This document shows positions 23,330-32,409 of a stretch of DNA of 64,000 nt, piece after piece; position 1 is the first letter of the stretch, and the number at the start of each line of letters is the position of its first letter. Position numbers and translations under genes: made by a program. Source of the stretch: CAJGCS01 sp045589955 (lineage in GTDB: Bacteria > Bacillota_I > Bacilli_A > ML615J-28 > CAG-313). The stretch covers positions 124,001-188,000 of the forward strand of contig JAZNQD010000009.1 in the NCBI GenBank assembly GCA_045589955.1. Direction: 5' to 3'. The notes below the pieces were generated by a model. That model saw only the letters and a list, made by a program, of their open reading frames with translations. It had not been told where the DNA came from and made no database searches.

Positions 23330-25789
23330 TTAGATATCAATTTCATCTAAAGTTTTAGTTTCAATTTCACCAGTTTCTATATTTTGTACTTTTATTTTAA
23401 TATCACTGTCATCTTGTTCATTAACTAAGATATCAACAATTTTATAATCAGGTAAATCTACAGCCGGCATTTCGACGTTATCTTCCTCTGGACTATAATC
23501 TCCACCCATATCACCTATGTTAATATCTCCAAAAGAAGCCGCTGGACTATCGATATTAGGTTCAGCAGCTAAATCTATATCAGGTCCATCATTCGTTGTT
23601 TCTGGAGCTTCTGGTGAGGCATCTGGAGTAGTTTCTGGTTGTGCTGATGCTTGATTATTTAAATTTGTTGCAAAATCTTCTGGTTTATCATCTTCTGTTA
23701 AAGTGATATCCTTTGAATCATTATCTAATATTTTAGAAAATTCATCTTTGAAGCAAGCTTCTGTCTTTACTTTTAATACCGGAAGAACAGCACCTACACC
23801 ATCACTTAAATTTAATTCAGCATTTTTAATTGCTTCCATTGTTTTATCGATTAAAGCATTAAATTCTTTTGGACTAAGTGTGTTTTTATATCCCATTAAT
23901 TCTTCAACAACTTGTGTATCTGTTGCAAAGTCATTTTCTAGCATATCATCAAAGTGTTTGATAATAGCATCTAAATCTGTTAAATTTTTATTAGTTTCTA
24001 TTTCAGATTTAGCAGCATTTAAAGGCTCTAACCACGATGGATTTTTAATAGTAGAATATTTATTATTTCTAAACCATTGGTCATAAGCTTTATATTGTGC
24101 TTCATTATGATCTGAGCGTTTAGCGTAGTCAGCAGCAGTACGTTCAGGAAAATTTGGGTCCTGTTTAAATTTTTTACTTAAAACATCTTCATCTGGATTA
24201 ATATCTAACCCGTGTGTAGGATTGACTACTTTTGTAACGTAATCGTGGAATTCTTTTTTATTTAAAGCTTTACCTGTTTTAGGGTCAAGATATTTTTTAA
24301 ATAATTTCATCCAACTATCATGTACAGCATTAATCATCATTTCTCTGTTAAATGCTGCTTTAGCTAATTCTTCATGTTCAGCTGCTTTTGGATCTAATTG
24401 TAATCCATATTTACCGTTTTTATCTTTAGTGCTTAACCATTTTAAATATTCTTTAGCCATATCTAAAGGTTTTGCATACGAAACATTTTCAAAGGGTGTA
24501 CCAGGATAACCGCGAACTTCTTTTATGTCTTGTTCTTCGGTTAAACTTTCTTCTTTTTTATCGCCTGTATATTGAACAGCTGCTCCTAAACCAGCAGTAG
24601 TTACTCCACCAAAACATTCATTCATATTATCTAATTGAATAGGTTTTAATGGAGCTTCTGTATCGTGAATAGCATAAATAGCATCTAATATATTCATTGC
24701 TTCATCACGAGACATAAATGTTGCAGCTTGAGAAATATTATTAGTTAAAAGATTACCTTCTTCCCATTCTGAATTTAGATATAGGTTTTCATCTTTATTG
24801 GCATCTTCATAGCTCAAATACCAATTTACGCTATCAGCAAACGGAAAGTCTCTAATTATTTCTTCATCTGGATCTTTTTTGTTTGGATTCATAAATTGTG
24901 TAGCGTATTTATAAGCATCTCTACCCATTTTACCAGGTTTTTTAGTATTTTGCATTTTAGCGTTATACAAATCTTCTTGAGTAAATGGTCTAGTGTCTCC
25001 GATTTTATCTCCAGCAGAAGTAGTTTTTGTATTTAAAATTTTATACCAAGGACTAGAAGGTTTGATGTTTAATCCTAAATTACGACGATTTGTAGGTATT
25101 TCTTCATCATCTTCTTCTGTTAAGTCAGCACTTTCAGCTTTACCCCACATTACTTCTTGTAATTGAGATACTAAATTACCTAAAAGTTCTTTAGCTTTTA
25201 ACTCATCTATTTCTTCGTGTTCAAATGAGTTATATATTTCGTGAGCTTTTTTAAATAACCAACTACCAGAACCAACGTTTGAAATAATGAATTGAAATTG
25301 TTGCCATGGATGTACATCAGATGTATATTCGGTACCTTCATGTAATTTAATGTTTTTTGGTAAAGGTAGATTATTTGATTTTAACCAGGCGTGTAATTCA
25401 GCAACAGAATCGAATATTTTAACCTTACCATCCATAGATAAACATAATTTTGCATTTTGTTTAAATATTCTGGCGTTTTTATTTTTTAAGATTGCTGTGT
25501 TACCTTCTTCGTTGATTTTCCAATTACCAGCATCTTCGTCAGTATTTAATTTTTTAATTTGATTTAAAATAGATTGTAATTCATCAGATACTTCTAAAGA
25601 CTGTGTAATTTTATCTATTGCTTGTTTAGTTAAAGCATCTTTATCTACGTTTTGAGGATTTGTATCTTCATCATCAAACATATTAAGATCTGGTTTATTT
25701 GGATTAAAAGCATCTTGTTTTTTAGCAATAGATAAGTATTTTTCTTCTGCTTCTAACAAGGCTTTAGCAAGTCTAGATTTGTTTGTCAT
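23330..25789 (-). CDS. Large acidic protein, probably prohead or virion component
   Basis: An 819-residue, strongly charged protein with no recognised domain. Residues 690-760 are a Pro/Thr/Glu/Asp-rich linker and the last 40 residues form a small beta-like end (VQNIETGEIETKTLDEIDI). Three LTE-(D/E) sites occur: ADLTEEDD, ESLTEEQD and ITLTEDDKPED. The last resembles MLSEEDKPED in the prohead protease fusion at 42543-45332. T4-type prohead proteases cut after (L/I)-x-E, so these may be cleavage sites in a protein packed in the prohead. It shares an operon with 25789-26331, with a one-base overlap. Confidence 0.7.
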   Translation of the reverse strand: MTNKSRLAKALLEAEEKYLSIAKKQDAFNPNKPDLNMFDDEDTNPQNVDKDALTKQAIDKITQSLEVSDELQSILNQIKKLNTDEDAGNWKINEEGNTAILKNKNARIFKQNAKLCLSMDGKVKIFDSVAELHAWLKSNNLPLPKNIKLHEGTEYTSDVHPWQQFQFIISNVGSGSWLFKKAHEIYNSFEHEEIDELKAKELLGNLVSQLQEVMWGKAESADLTEEDDEEIPTNRRNLGLNIKPSSPWYKILNTKTTSAGDKIGDTRPFTQEDLYNAKMQNTKKPGKMGRDAYKYATQFMNPNKKDPDEEIIRDFPFADSVNWYLSYEDANKDENLYLNSEWEEGNLLTNNISQAATFMSRDEAMNILDAIYAIHDTEAPLKPIQLDNMNECFGGVTTAGLGAAVQYTGDKKEESLTEEQDIKEVRGYPGTPFENVSYAKPLDMAKEYLKWLSTKDKNGKYGLQLDPKAAEHEELAKAAFNREMMINAVHDSWMKLFKKYLDPKTGKALNKKEFHDYVTKVVNPTHGLDINPDEDVLSKKFKQDPNFPERTAADYAKRSDHNEAQYKAYDQWFRNNKYSTIKNPSWLEPLNAAKSEIETNKNLTDLDAIIKHFDDMLENDFATDTQVVEELMGYKNTLSPKEFNALIDKTMEAIKNAELNLSDGVGAVLPVLKVKTEACFKDEFSKILDNDSKDITLTEDDKPEDFATNLNNQASAQPETTPDASPEAPETTNDGPDIDLAAEPNIDSPAASFGDINIGDMGGDYSPEEDNVEMPAVDLPDYKIVDILVNEQDDSDIKIKVQNIETGEIETKTLDEIDI

Positions 25790-26331
25790 TACAATATACT
25801 CTTATTATAATTAGTTTTAACTCTATTTAAATATTCTGAGAAAGATTCATTTACATTGGCTTTGAGATAATCATAATTCTTTTTCTTTGAATTTTTCCAT
25901 TTTTGTAACCAATCTTCTTCGCATAATGTAGATTCTGCTGCAACTTCAGAAGCAAATCTATCTTCTCTTTCTAAATATTTAGCATACATAAATACATCAT
26001 TCATAGGAATACGAATCTTACCTTTTTTAGATGTATTAAATACTAAATCATCTTCTCTGTTTGCAAATTCTAATATTTTTGCGAAATCATCATTATCGAT
26101 ATAAGACCTAGCTAAAGTTGCTACAGCATTTGTTGTATCGCTAGGGTCGGTAATTAAACTGTCAATGTAATCACTAGTTGCCGTATCAAAAATGTATTGT
26201 TTATTTCCATTTTTCATTGGGCGAACTTGAATGGCTTCATTTGAGTTAGTAGTAATATCCATTCTTTGAGGATCTAACAAATCACCTTGTGAATGAATAT
26301 CTTCTTTGATATCATTTAAATTTTGATCCAT
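25789..26331 (-). CDS. Hypothetical protein upstream of the large acidic protein
   Basis: A 180-residue, acidic, mostly helical protein of unknown family. It is the first gene of a two-gene minus-strand unit. A GTTCTA promoter-like element stands 39 bases before its ATG (26371-26376). The C-terminal part (EDWLQKWKNSKKKNYDYLK) is basic. A virion or scaffold role is suggested only by its partner gene. Confidence 0.65.
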   Translation of the reverse strand: MDQNLNDIKEDIHSQGDLLDPQRMDITTNSNEAIQVRPMKNGNKQYIFDTATSDYIDSLITDPSDTTNAVATLARSYIDNDDFAKILEFANREDDLVFNTSKKGKIRIPMNDVFMYAKYLEREDRFASEVAAESTLCEEDWLQKWKNSKKKNYDYLKANVNESFSEYLNRVKTNYNKSIL

Positions 26332-26363
26332 TGGTATACCTTTTTATGTTTTTTTTTAATGCT

Positions 26364-26376
26364 TGTTTATTAGAAC
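26364..26376 (-). promoter_or_regulatory. Candidate phage promoter (GTTCTAATAAACA)
   Basis: On the minus strand GTTCTAATAAACA precedes the ATG of 25789-26331 by about 39 bases, matching the recurrent intergenic element. Confidence 0.5.
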
Positions 26377-26427
26377 ATTTTTATAATGAATTGGAAATAT
26401 TTATAAAAATTGCCATAAGTACCTGGT

Positions 26428-26440
26428 GTTCAAATAAATA
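26428..26440 (+). promoter_or_regulatory. Candidate phage promoter variant (GTTCAAATAAATA)
   Basis: GTTCAAATAAATA stands 33 bases before the ClpP-like ATG. It differs from GTTCTGATAAATA at 46214 by two bases and is placed at the usual distance. Confidence 0.45.
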
Positions 26441-26473
26441 ACTTAAGTATTTTAAGCGAAAAAAGGAGTAAAA

Positions 26474-27175
26474 ATGTCTTGGAACGGTAATAACGAATCG
26501 CTTACTTTTCAATCTTATAAAAATTATATGTATGGTGATAAAGTATTTATATTAGATGAGATAACTTCAGATAATTGTGCGTATTTAATTGGTGATTTAA
26601 CTCAATATGTTTTAAGTGAAGCAAATATGGGCAAAAAGCTAATGTTTGTTATAAATAGTCCAGGTGGTGATGTTAGTGTAATGATTACCATATTGGGTTT
26701 AATGAATATGGCACGTTTAAATAATATTCAAATTTATACTTTTGTTTTAGGTTCAGCTGGTAGTGCCGCTTCTGTATTAGCCGCTAACGGTGACCAACGT
26801 ATGATAAATCGTTTATCTAAGCATTTTATTCATTTTGGTTGTATTTGGGACGTTACTACTAAGCATAGTGAAATTGAAAAAGCTTACGTTCAGAACAAAG
26901 AATATGCGGAAAATATGACAAAATTATATTTAGATGCGTGTAAAGGTAAATTAAAATTAGAAAAATTATTAGAAATTCAAGCAGACGAACGAGGATATTT
27001 AAACGCTGAACAATGCTTAAAGTACGGTTTATGCGATTTAATTATAGAAGATGATTTAGATACAAAACTTAAAAAAGAAGAAGAATTTGCTGAATTTGAA
27101 GATACTTTTGACGATTGGTTAAAAGCTAAGAATAAAAAATCATCTAAAAAACCCGCAAGAAAAACAGGTAAATAA
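26474..27175 (+). CDS. ClpP-like serine protease
   Basis: A 233-residue protein with the ClpP/crotonase fold and an intact triad: Ser100 in GSAGSAAS, His120 in KHFIHFG and Asp171 in ADERGYLNAEQ. NSPGGDV (61-67) is the oxyanion-hole Gly motif. The C-terminus is extended and very Lys-rich (about 205-233). ClpP-like proteins in phages act in prohead maturation or as proteolytic subunits. Because a separate S80-type prohead protease is encoded at 42543, this one more likely works with the chaperonins downstream or with host unfoldases. A strong AAAAGGAG ribosome site precedes the ATG. First gene of the folding and turnover operon. Confidence 0.9.
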   Translation: MSWNGNNESLTFQSYKNYMYGDKVFILDEITSDNCAYLIGDLTQYVLSEANMGKKLMFVINSPGGDVSVMITILGLMNMARLNNIQIYTFVLGSAGSAASVLAANGDQRMINRLSKHFIHFGCIWDVTTKHSEIEKAYVQNKEYAENMTKLYLDACKGKLKLEKLLEIQADERGYLNAEQCLKYGLCDLIIEDDLDTKLKKEEEFAEFEDTFDDWLKAKNKKSSKKPARKTGK

Positions 27176-27177
27176 AT

Positions 27178-28674
27178 ATGGATAAGCAAGCGATTTTACA
27201 ATATTATAATGATTTATGTACATCTATTGGGCATAAATTATCAAGAGCTGAATATAGAGAAGTTAAGCCGATATATACTTCTTCTTTGATTGAAAAGTTA
27301 TGGGGTAATTGGACTAATTTTGTTAATAGTGCTATTGTAGATGTAATTGTTACACGTAAAGATGTTCGGCGTGTTATTTCAGCTAAGAAAGATAAAGTTG
27401 TAGTATCTTATGTTAACGATGGTTCGGTAGTTAATTGGGAAGTATTTGAAACTCTTGAAAATTATTGTAAAGAAAATAAAGCAGAATTGGTCCTTTTATG
27501 GGGTAAAAATATTAGACACGATGATAGATTTACCGAAGAGGCTTTTCTTAGACTACAGCCATATTTGGTAACTAAACTTACATTTGAGAAAGATCCTTAT
27601 TGTATAGTACAAGATTTTCTTATTTCACCTACACAAAAGAATCCGTTGTTGAATCTTGATAAACTGTCCACGGATATCAAAACAATAGTAGTTGGTTCAA
27701 ATAAACAATACTTGAGAATTTTACCGTATAAACAATATTCGACTTATAGAGTAGCTTGTTCAACAGGTAGTATATCATCTATTGATTACAGAGAAACCGT
27801 ATCTGGACAAATTGATTCAAAATATCATAAATTTGGAGCAATTTTATTAGATTGGAATGAAAAACAAGAAAGATATGTTATCCGTAATCTTATTTATAAA
27901 AACGGTTGTATTTGTGATTTAAATAAAAAATATACGACAGATAAGGTAACTAAAATTGATACTTTACCTGCAATGGTTTTAGGCGATTTGCATTTACCAG
28001 ATGAAGATACAGATGCTTTGAGTGATACTATTAAATTTATTAACAAGTATAAACCAAAAGAAGTTATGTTACACGATTTAGCTTCTTGGAATAGCATCTC
28101 ACATCATTGTTTTAATCATTATTTATCAAAAGTTATGAATGATACACCGGAAACATCAGATTTACAAACAGAAATAGATGCTGTTGTAGAGCGTTTAACT
28201 AAATTTATCAAAGCTTGTCCTGATAGTAAGTTTAAAGTAGTTAATTCAAATCATGACGCATTTATCGAAAAGTGGTTAGAAGCTGGTGAATTTGTAAAAG
28301 ATAAACAAAACGCTGTTCTTGGTGCTAAGTTATTTATAGAATATGCACAAGGACGTAGTATTTTTGACATGTTTTTACCTAAAAATTGCGTAGCTTTAGC
28401 AAAAAATACTAGTTTTGAAGTAAATGGCTTTGAATTAAGTGAACATGGTGACGCTGGTATATCTGGTTTTAGAGGAAATGTTAATTCCTTTAATAAAACT
28501 TTTGAGAATTGTATTTGTGGTCATACCCATAGTCCAGAAATCTTTGAAAAAACCGTTTATGTCGGAACCTTATCTAAATTAAAATTGAATTATAATCAAA
28601 AAGGTATGACAAAATGGGTCCATTGTAATGCAATAATACAAGAAAATGGAAGTTTTCAATTAATTTTTGTGTAA
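27178..28674 (+). CDS. Calcineurin-like metallophosphoesterase with novel N-terminal domain
   Basis: A 498-residue protein. Residues 1-255 have no recognised domain. The C-terminal part has the two-metal phosphoesterase motifs GDLH (269-272), NSNHD (356-360) and GHTH (448-451). Between the first two motifs lies LHDLASWNSISHH, where the family usually has GDxxD. It starts two bases after the ClpP-like stop. Such enzymes in phages cleave nucleic acids, cyclic nucleotides or phosphoproteins; the substrate here is unknown. The N-terminal half carries a helix-turn-helix-like YYNDLCTSIGHKLSRAEYRE that could bind DNA. Confidence 0.85.
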   Translation: MDKQAILQYYNDLCTSIGHKLSRAEYREVKPIYTSSLIEKLWGNWTNFVNSAIVDVIVTRKDVRRVISAKKDKVVVSYVNDGSVVNWEVFETLENYCKENKAELVLLWGKNIRHDDRFTEEAFLRLQPYLVTKLTFEKDPYCIVQDFLISPTQKNPLLNLDKLSTDIKTIVVGSNKQYLRILPYKQYSTYRVACSTGSISSIDYRETVSGQIDSKYHKFGAILLDWNEKQERYVIRNLIYKNGCICDLNKKYTTDKVTKIDTLPAMVLGDLHLPDEDTDALSDTIKFINKYKPKEVMLHDLASWNSISHHCFNHYLSKVMNDTPETSDLQTEIDAVVERLTKFIKACPDSKFKVVNSNHDAFIEKWLEAGEFVKDKQNAVLGAKLFIEYAQGRSIFDMFLPKNCVALAKNTSFEVNGFELSEHGDAGISGFRGNVNSFNKTFENCICGHTHSPEIFEKTVYVGTLSKLKLNYNQKGMTKWVHCNAIIQENGSFQLIFV

Positions 28675-28682
28675 GGTTTAGT

Positions 28683-28695
28683 ATTCTATTATATA
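28683..28695 (+). promoter_or_regulatory. Candidate promoter (ATTCTATTATATA)
   Basis: A variant of the GTTCTA element about 33 bases before the ATG of the Lys-rich gene. It lies inside the operon, so it would give a secondary transcript for glutaredoxin, GroES and GroEL. Confidence 0.4.
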
Positions 28696-28715
28696 CGTTT
28701 AAAAAGGAGTATACT

Positions 28716-28913
28716 ATGGCTGAAAATACTGTCAAAAAACAGACAAAAAAGAAAAAAGTAGTTAAAAAAAGCGAAAATGTTAATAAAAAGCTGAAAAAAG
28801 AAGAGATTGAAGAAGAATTTGGTAAATCAACTGTTAAATGGGAACCGGTTTCAAATTTAGATAAGAAAAAAGGCAATTTCTTTTCTAACGCATTAAAATT
28901 TTTAGGTTTTTAA
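28716..28913 (+). CDS. Small Lys-rich protein
   Basis: A 65-residue protein with a strong AAAAAGGAG ribosome site. The first 35 residues are dominated by Lys and the end is an amphipathic FFSNALKFLGF. The family is not recognised. It could bind nucleic acid or membranes. An ATTCTATTATATA promoter-like element lies at 28683-28695. Confidence 0.7.
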   Translation: MAENTVKKQTKKKKVVKKSENVNKKLKKEEIEEEFGKSTVKWEPVSNLDKKKGNFFSNALKFLGF

Positions 28914-28926
28914 AAAGGAGAGAACT

Positions 28927-29142
28927 ATGCAACTGTTTGTTGGAAAGCATTGTATTCCGTGTAAAAATTTAAAAGCACGCTTACAAGAAGAAAACATTGT
29001 AGTTGAGCAAATAATAGCTGAAGAAAATCAAGAATTGGCAAAAAAGTTTAATGTTAAAGTTTTGCCTACCTTGGTTTTAGATGATGGATCACTGGTTAAA
29101 GGCGGTGATGAAATTTATGAATGTCTGAAAGGGAGTTTATAA
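28927..29142 (+). CDS. Glutaredoxin/thioredoxin-like protein
   Basis: A 71-residue protein with a CIPC redox motif (residues 9-12), a cis-Pro in KVLPTLV and the GGDEI turn of glutaredoxins. Its size equals small phage and bacterial glutaredoxins. It would reduce disulfides in the cytoplasm, for example for ribonucleotide reductase or the folding module. Its stop overlaps the GroES ATG. Confidence 0.88.
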   Translation: MQLFVGKHCIPCKNLKARLQEENIVVEQIIAEENQELAKKFNVKVLPTLVLDDGSLVKGGDEIYECLKGSL

Positions 29143-29465
29143 TGTCAGATAAGAAAATTTATATAGCTTTGGGACCAAATGTTTTTGTGAAAGAAGCTGA
29201 AAAAGAAGTTAAAAAGGGCGATTGGATTATTCCTGATTCCTTAGATGTGGATTTTACTTTTGGCGAAGTAATTTCTTGTAGTGAAGGTTATTTTGAAAAA
29301 GGTAGCTTTATTCCAGCAAATGTACGTATTGGTGATAAGGTTGCATTTCCTAAAGTATCCGGTACAAAAGTTACATTTAATGGTCAAAAATTAATTCGTG
29401 TTTATATGGCAGATATTGTCGCTAAAGAAGTATCTGGTGAAATCTTAGAAGATGAAAAGGAATAA
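29142..29465 (+). CDS. groES: GroES-like co-chaperonin
   Basis: A 107-residue protein starting at ATG 29142, overlapping the glutaredoxin stop (TAATG), with a GGGAG ribosome site. The Cpn10 pattern is seen: N-terminal strand ALGPNVFVK, a mobile-loop equivalent with hydrophobic WIIP (where GroES has IVL), GEVISCSEG, then VRIGDKVAFPK and a terminal MADIVA strand. An upstream in-frame ATG at 29121 would add seven residues but lacks support. It would cap the chaperonin encoded next. Phage co-chaperonins such as T4 gp31 help fold capsid proteins. Confidence 0.88.
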   Translation: MSDKKIYIALGPNVFVKEAEKEVKKGDWIIPDSLDVDFTFGEVISCSEGYFEKGSFIPANVRIGDKVAFPKVSGTKVTFNGQKLIRVYMADIVAKEVSGEILEDEKE

Positions 29466-29468
29466 TAC

Positions 29469-31115
29469 ATGAGTACATCTGCTTATTTTAATAAAGAAAC
29501 AGAAAAGTATTTGGTTGATGGTCTAAATTTAGTAGCAAATGCTGTTAAGTCAACCTTAGGTCCAGCTGGTAATACTGTAGTTATTCAACGTGAAGATAAA
29601 ACCCCATTAATTACTAAAGATGGTGTTTCTGTTGCTAAAGAAGTTAAACCGAAAGATGAAAAAGTTAAATTAGGTGCAGACTTAGCGATTTCTTTGGCTC
29701 AAAAACAAATGAATAACTGTGGTGATGGTACTACAACTGCAACTGTTTTAGGTCAAGCTATTGTAAACAGTGGCGTACGTTTGATTGAATTGAGTGAAAA
29801 CAAAGTAAATCGCACTTCTTTACGTAAAGGTATTGAAAAAGCTAAAGATTATGTAATTGGGCAATTAAATACTTTGGGTAGAGAAATTAAAACTGATGAA
29901 GAATTAGTTAATATTGCAACAGTTTCTGCAAACGGTGATGAAAAATTAGGTAAAATTGTAGCCGAAGCTTATAGAAAAGTTGGAAAAGCTGGTGTAGTAT
30001 TAGTCGAAGAAACTAAAGACAGAGAAATTAGACTTGATTTTAAAGAAGGTATGACCTTAAATAAAGGTTGGACTTCACAATTTTTTGTAAATAATCATGA
30101 AGAACAAGTTGCTGAATATGATAATCCTAGAATCGTATTGTGTAATTCTAAGATTTCTAACTTGAATTCATTGATTGACGTTATTCAAGAGCCTGTTTCT
30201 AAAGGAAATCCTGTTGTTGTAATTGCAGAATCTTTTGATACAAGCGTTACTCAAGGTTTGGCTATGAATATTATTCGTTCTGGTGGTCAAATTAAAGTTG
30301 CTTGTGTTGAGGCTCCTGGATATGGGGATCGTCGTTTGGATATCTTGCGTGATTTAGGAATTTATGTTGGCGCAGATGTTGGTGATGATCCTATGGGTAT
30401 CAAATTTGAATCTATGTCTACTGCTTCATTTGGTACTTGTGAAAAAATCATCATTAAAAAAGATGAGACTATTATTCGCGGTGGTAAAGGCGATCAAACT
30501 AAAATCAATGCTAGAGTGGAAGCCATTGAAGGTTTGATTAATAATCTTAAAGAGAATGATAGTTATGAGCGTGAACAACTTGGTAAACGTTTAGCTTCTC
30601 TCACGACTGGCGTTGCTGTAATTCAAGTTGGTGGTTCTTCAGAAGAAGAAATTAAAGAATTGCGTGATAGATTAGATGATGCGCAATGGGCAGTTAAAGC
30701 AGCATTAGAAGAAGGTTATTTACCTGGTGCTGGTAATACATTGCTTCATTTATCAGAAAAAGTAGTAGACAACGTTGAAACAACTGACGTTGATGAGGCT
30801 TTGGGTGTAAATATCTTTGCAAATGCTTTAAAAGCACCGTTTAAAACAATACTTGAGAATGCTGGTGTTAATGTAAACGGTATAATGAAGGTTGTTCTTG
30901 AAAAAGGCGATTATAATATTGGTTATAACGCAAAAACTTTACGGGTTGTTAATTTACTAGAAAATGGTATTATCGATCCTGTTAAAGTGGTTAAAGGAAC
31001 GGTTTATGCCGCTTCTTCTATTGCATCTGTAGTACTCACATCTAGCGTGATGATTTGTACAGATCCGGTTGAAAATAAAGGTTTATCCTTGAATATGATG
31101 CCGGGTATGATGTAA
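29469..31115 (+). CDS. groEL: GroEL-like chaperonin, full length
   Basis: A 548-residue protein of normal GroEL length, colinear with the family: TLGPAGNTV near residue 32, the ATPase GDGTTTATVL near 86, a complete apical domain with GYGDRR, and LEEGYLPGAGNTLL near 412. The end is Met-rich (LNMMPGMM), like the GGM tail of bacterial GroEL. It forms a pair with GroES, three bases apart. Phage-encoded chaperonins are known in some large phages. A complete GroES/GroEL pair suggests the virion proteins have special folding needs. Confidence 0.97.
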   Translation: MSTSAYFNKETEKYLVDGLNLVANAVKSTLGPAGNTVVIQREDKTPLITKDGVSVAKEVKPKDEKVKLGADLAISLAQKQMNNCGDGTTTATVLGQAIVNSGVRLIELSENKVNRTSLRKGIEKAKDYVIGQLNTLGREIKTDEELVNIATVSANGDEKLGKIVAEAYRKVGKAGVVLVEETKDREIRLDFKEGMTLNKGWTSQFFVNNHEEQVAEYDNPRIVLCNSKISNLNSLIDVIQEPVSKGNPVVVIAESFDTSVTQGLAMNIIRSGGQIKVACVEAPGYGDRRLDILRDLGIYVGADVGDDPMGIKFESMSTASFGTCEKIIIKKDETIIRGGKGDQTKINARVEAIEGLINNLKENDSYEREQLGKRLASLTTGVAVIQVGGSSEEEIKELRDRLDDAQWAVKAALEEGYLPGAGNTLLHLSEKVVDNVETTDVDEALGVNIFANALKAPFKTILENAGVNVNGIMKVVLEKGDYNIGYNAKTLRVVNLLENGIIDPVKVVKGTVYAASSIASVVLTSSVMICTDPVENKGLSLNMMPGMM

Positions 31116-31144
31116 TTTAATTTTTTGCTTTCTTCTAAATAATG

Positions 31145-31173
31145 GGGGAATACTTTTATAGTATTCCCTTTTA
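31145..31173 (+). terminator. Rho-independent terminator after groEL
   Basis: A 9-base stem, GGGAATACT (31146-31154) against AGTATTCCC (31160-31168), with a 5-base loop followed by TTTT. Confidence 0.85.
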
Positions 31174-31209
31174 TAAATTGTTTTCTTGAATTCGGTATAT
31201 GTATTTTAA

Positions 31210-31222
31210 GTTCTAAGATATA
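31210..31222 (+). promoter_or_regulatory. Candidate phage promoter (GTTCTAAGATATA)
   Basis: AAGTTCTAAGATATATTA lies just after the groEL terminator and 36 bases before the ATG at 31246. It matches the recurrent element. Confidence 0.55.
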
Positions 31223-31245
31223 TTAGGTTTAAAAGATTGAAGAAC

Positions 31246-32376
31246 ATGGCAAAAAAACAAACTACTTCACGCTTAAAAGAAACAGATTTTTCTCAATATA
31301 ACTTACGTGATGCATATATTACGGAGCAGGCTGATTATATCGCAGCTATTCGTGATGAAGCGCTGTTTAGTAATTGGGGTATAAAAGTTTTAATAAAAAT
31401 TCCTGTAGATAATTTTGGGGATTTAGATGAAAATAATGTAGATGAATATAGCAATTTTGTAGATACAGAATGGCTTGATACTACTGAAACTGTTATACCT
31501 AAATTTACTGAATATCGTCAAAATATATCTGAAGAAGGTATGTCTGCAGACGGTACAGATGGTTTGTATCCATTAGAAGTATTGATACCAACTAAATTAC
31601 ATCTTCCTAGAAACTCACGTATTATTTTTAGTGAGTATAATTCAAGAGAAGAACAGATTGCTAGAGAATGGGTAGTTTTAGGTACAATTCAAAAACAATT
31701 AAGTGGAAGTAAAACATATACACGTATTGCTAATTGTGTACCTGCTCGTCAAACAATATTCAATTCATCAAATCCGAGTATTGGTACTATTTGGTTTGAT
31801 AGTAAAGTAGATCACTATTCTAACTATAACAACATTAGAGCACAAGGTATAATTTGGTTTTTACGTTCTGGTGTTTGTATGGATAAGATTTCTAAAGCTT
31901 ATAAGGATTCTATTCAAGAGCAAGTTCCAGACTTCCCAGTGTTTGATGAACAATTATTTGTTTTGTTATATTATGATGATAGAGCAAAGCACATTATTAA
32001 TGCTGGTTCAGGTTTTAAAGTAGGTTCTGAGATTCCGTTGATAGATAATGACGGTAATCCTATTATGATTTTAACCGATTTTGAACAAGATATTGAAATT
32101 CCACTTACAATTAAGATAACTAAAGTCAATGCGGAAGGTGGAATAGTTGAATATAAGTTTAATACAAATAAGGGTTATACAGAATTAGGTCCAGTTGATG
32201 GAATGGTAGTTAATGTTAATGATGCTGTTATTGAATTGGCATATACTACTTGGGATGAGAATTTATATCAAGAAACAATTGATACCGCAGTTATTGAGAA
32301 TCCAAAATATATTACTCCATATCGTATGGATGCAGTATTTAAAGCAAAGAAGATTGCCGTATCGGTTCTAAATTAA
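31246..32376 (+). CDS. Putative virion structural protein (neck or head)
   Basis: A 376-residue protein. The ATG at 31246 (MAKKQTT) is chosen over a TTG at 31237. It is rich in beta-type sequence and Asn/Asp, with no recognised domain. It opens the structural gene series that leads to the portal, so a head, neck or tail-completion role is likely by position. It is somewhat short for a T4-type major capsid and I see no capsid motif. Confidence 0.65.
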   Translation: MAKKQTTSRLKETDFSQYNLRDAYITEQADYIAAIRDEALFSNWGIKVLIKIPVDNFGDLDENNVDEYSNFVDTEWLDTTETVIPKFTEYRQNISEEGMSADGTDGLYPLEVLIPTKLHLPRNSRIIFSEYNSREEQIAREWVVLGTIQKQLSGSKTYTRIANCVPARQTIFNSSNPSIGTIWFDSKVDHYSNYNNIRAQGIIWFLRSGVCMDKISKAYKDSIQEQVPDFPVFDEQLFVLLYYDDRAKHIINAGSGFKVGSEIPLIDNDGNPIMILTDFEQDIEIPLTIKITKVNAEGGIVEYKFNTNKGYTELGPVDGMVVNVNDAVIELAYTTWDENLYQETIDTAVIENPKYITPYRMDAVFKAKKIAVSVLN

Positions 32377-32409
32377 TAAGAGAATTAAATAATTTAAAAG
32401 GTATTTGTA

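Noticed and set aside
31246..32376. Major capsid protein candidate
   Set aside because: No capsid motif is visible and its position before the portal is unusual, so I kept it as a general structural protein.
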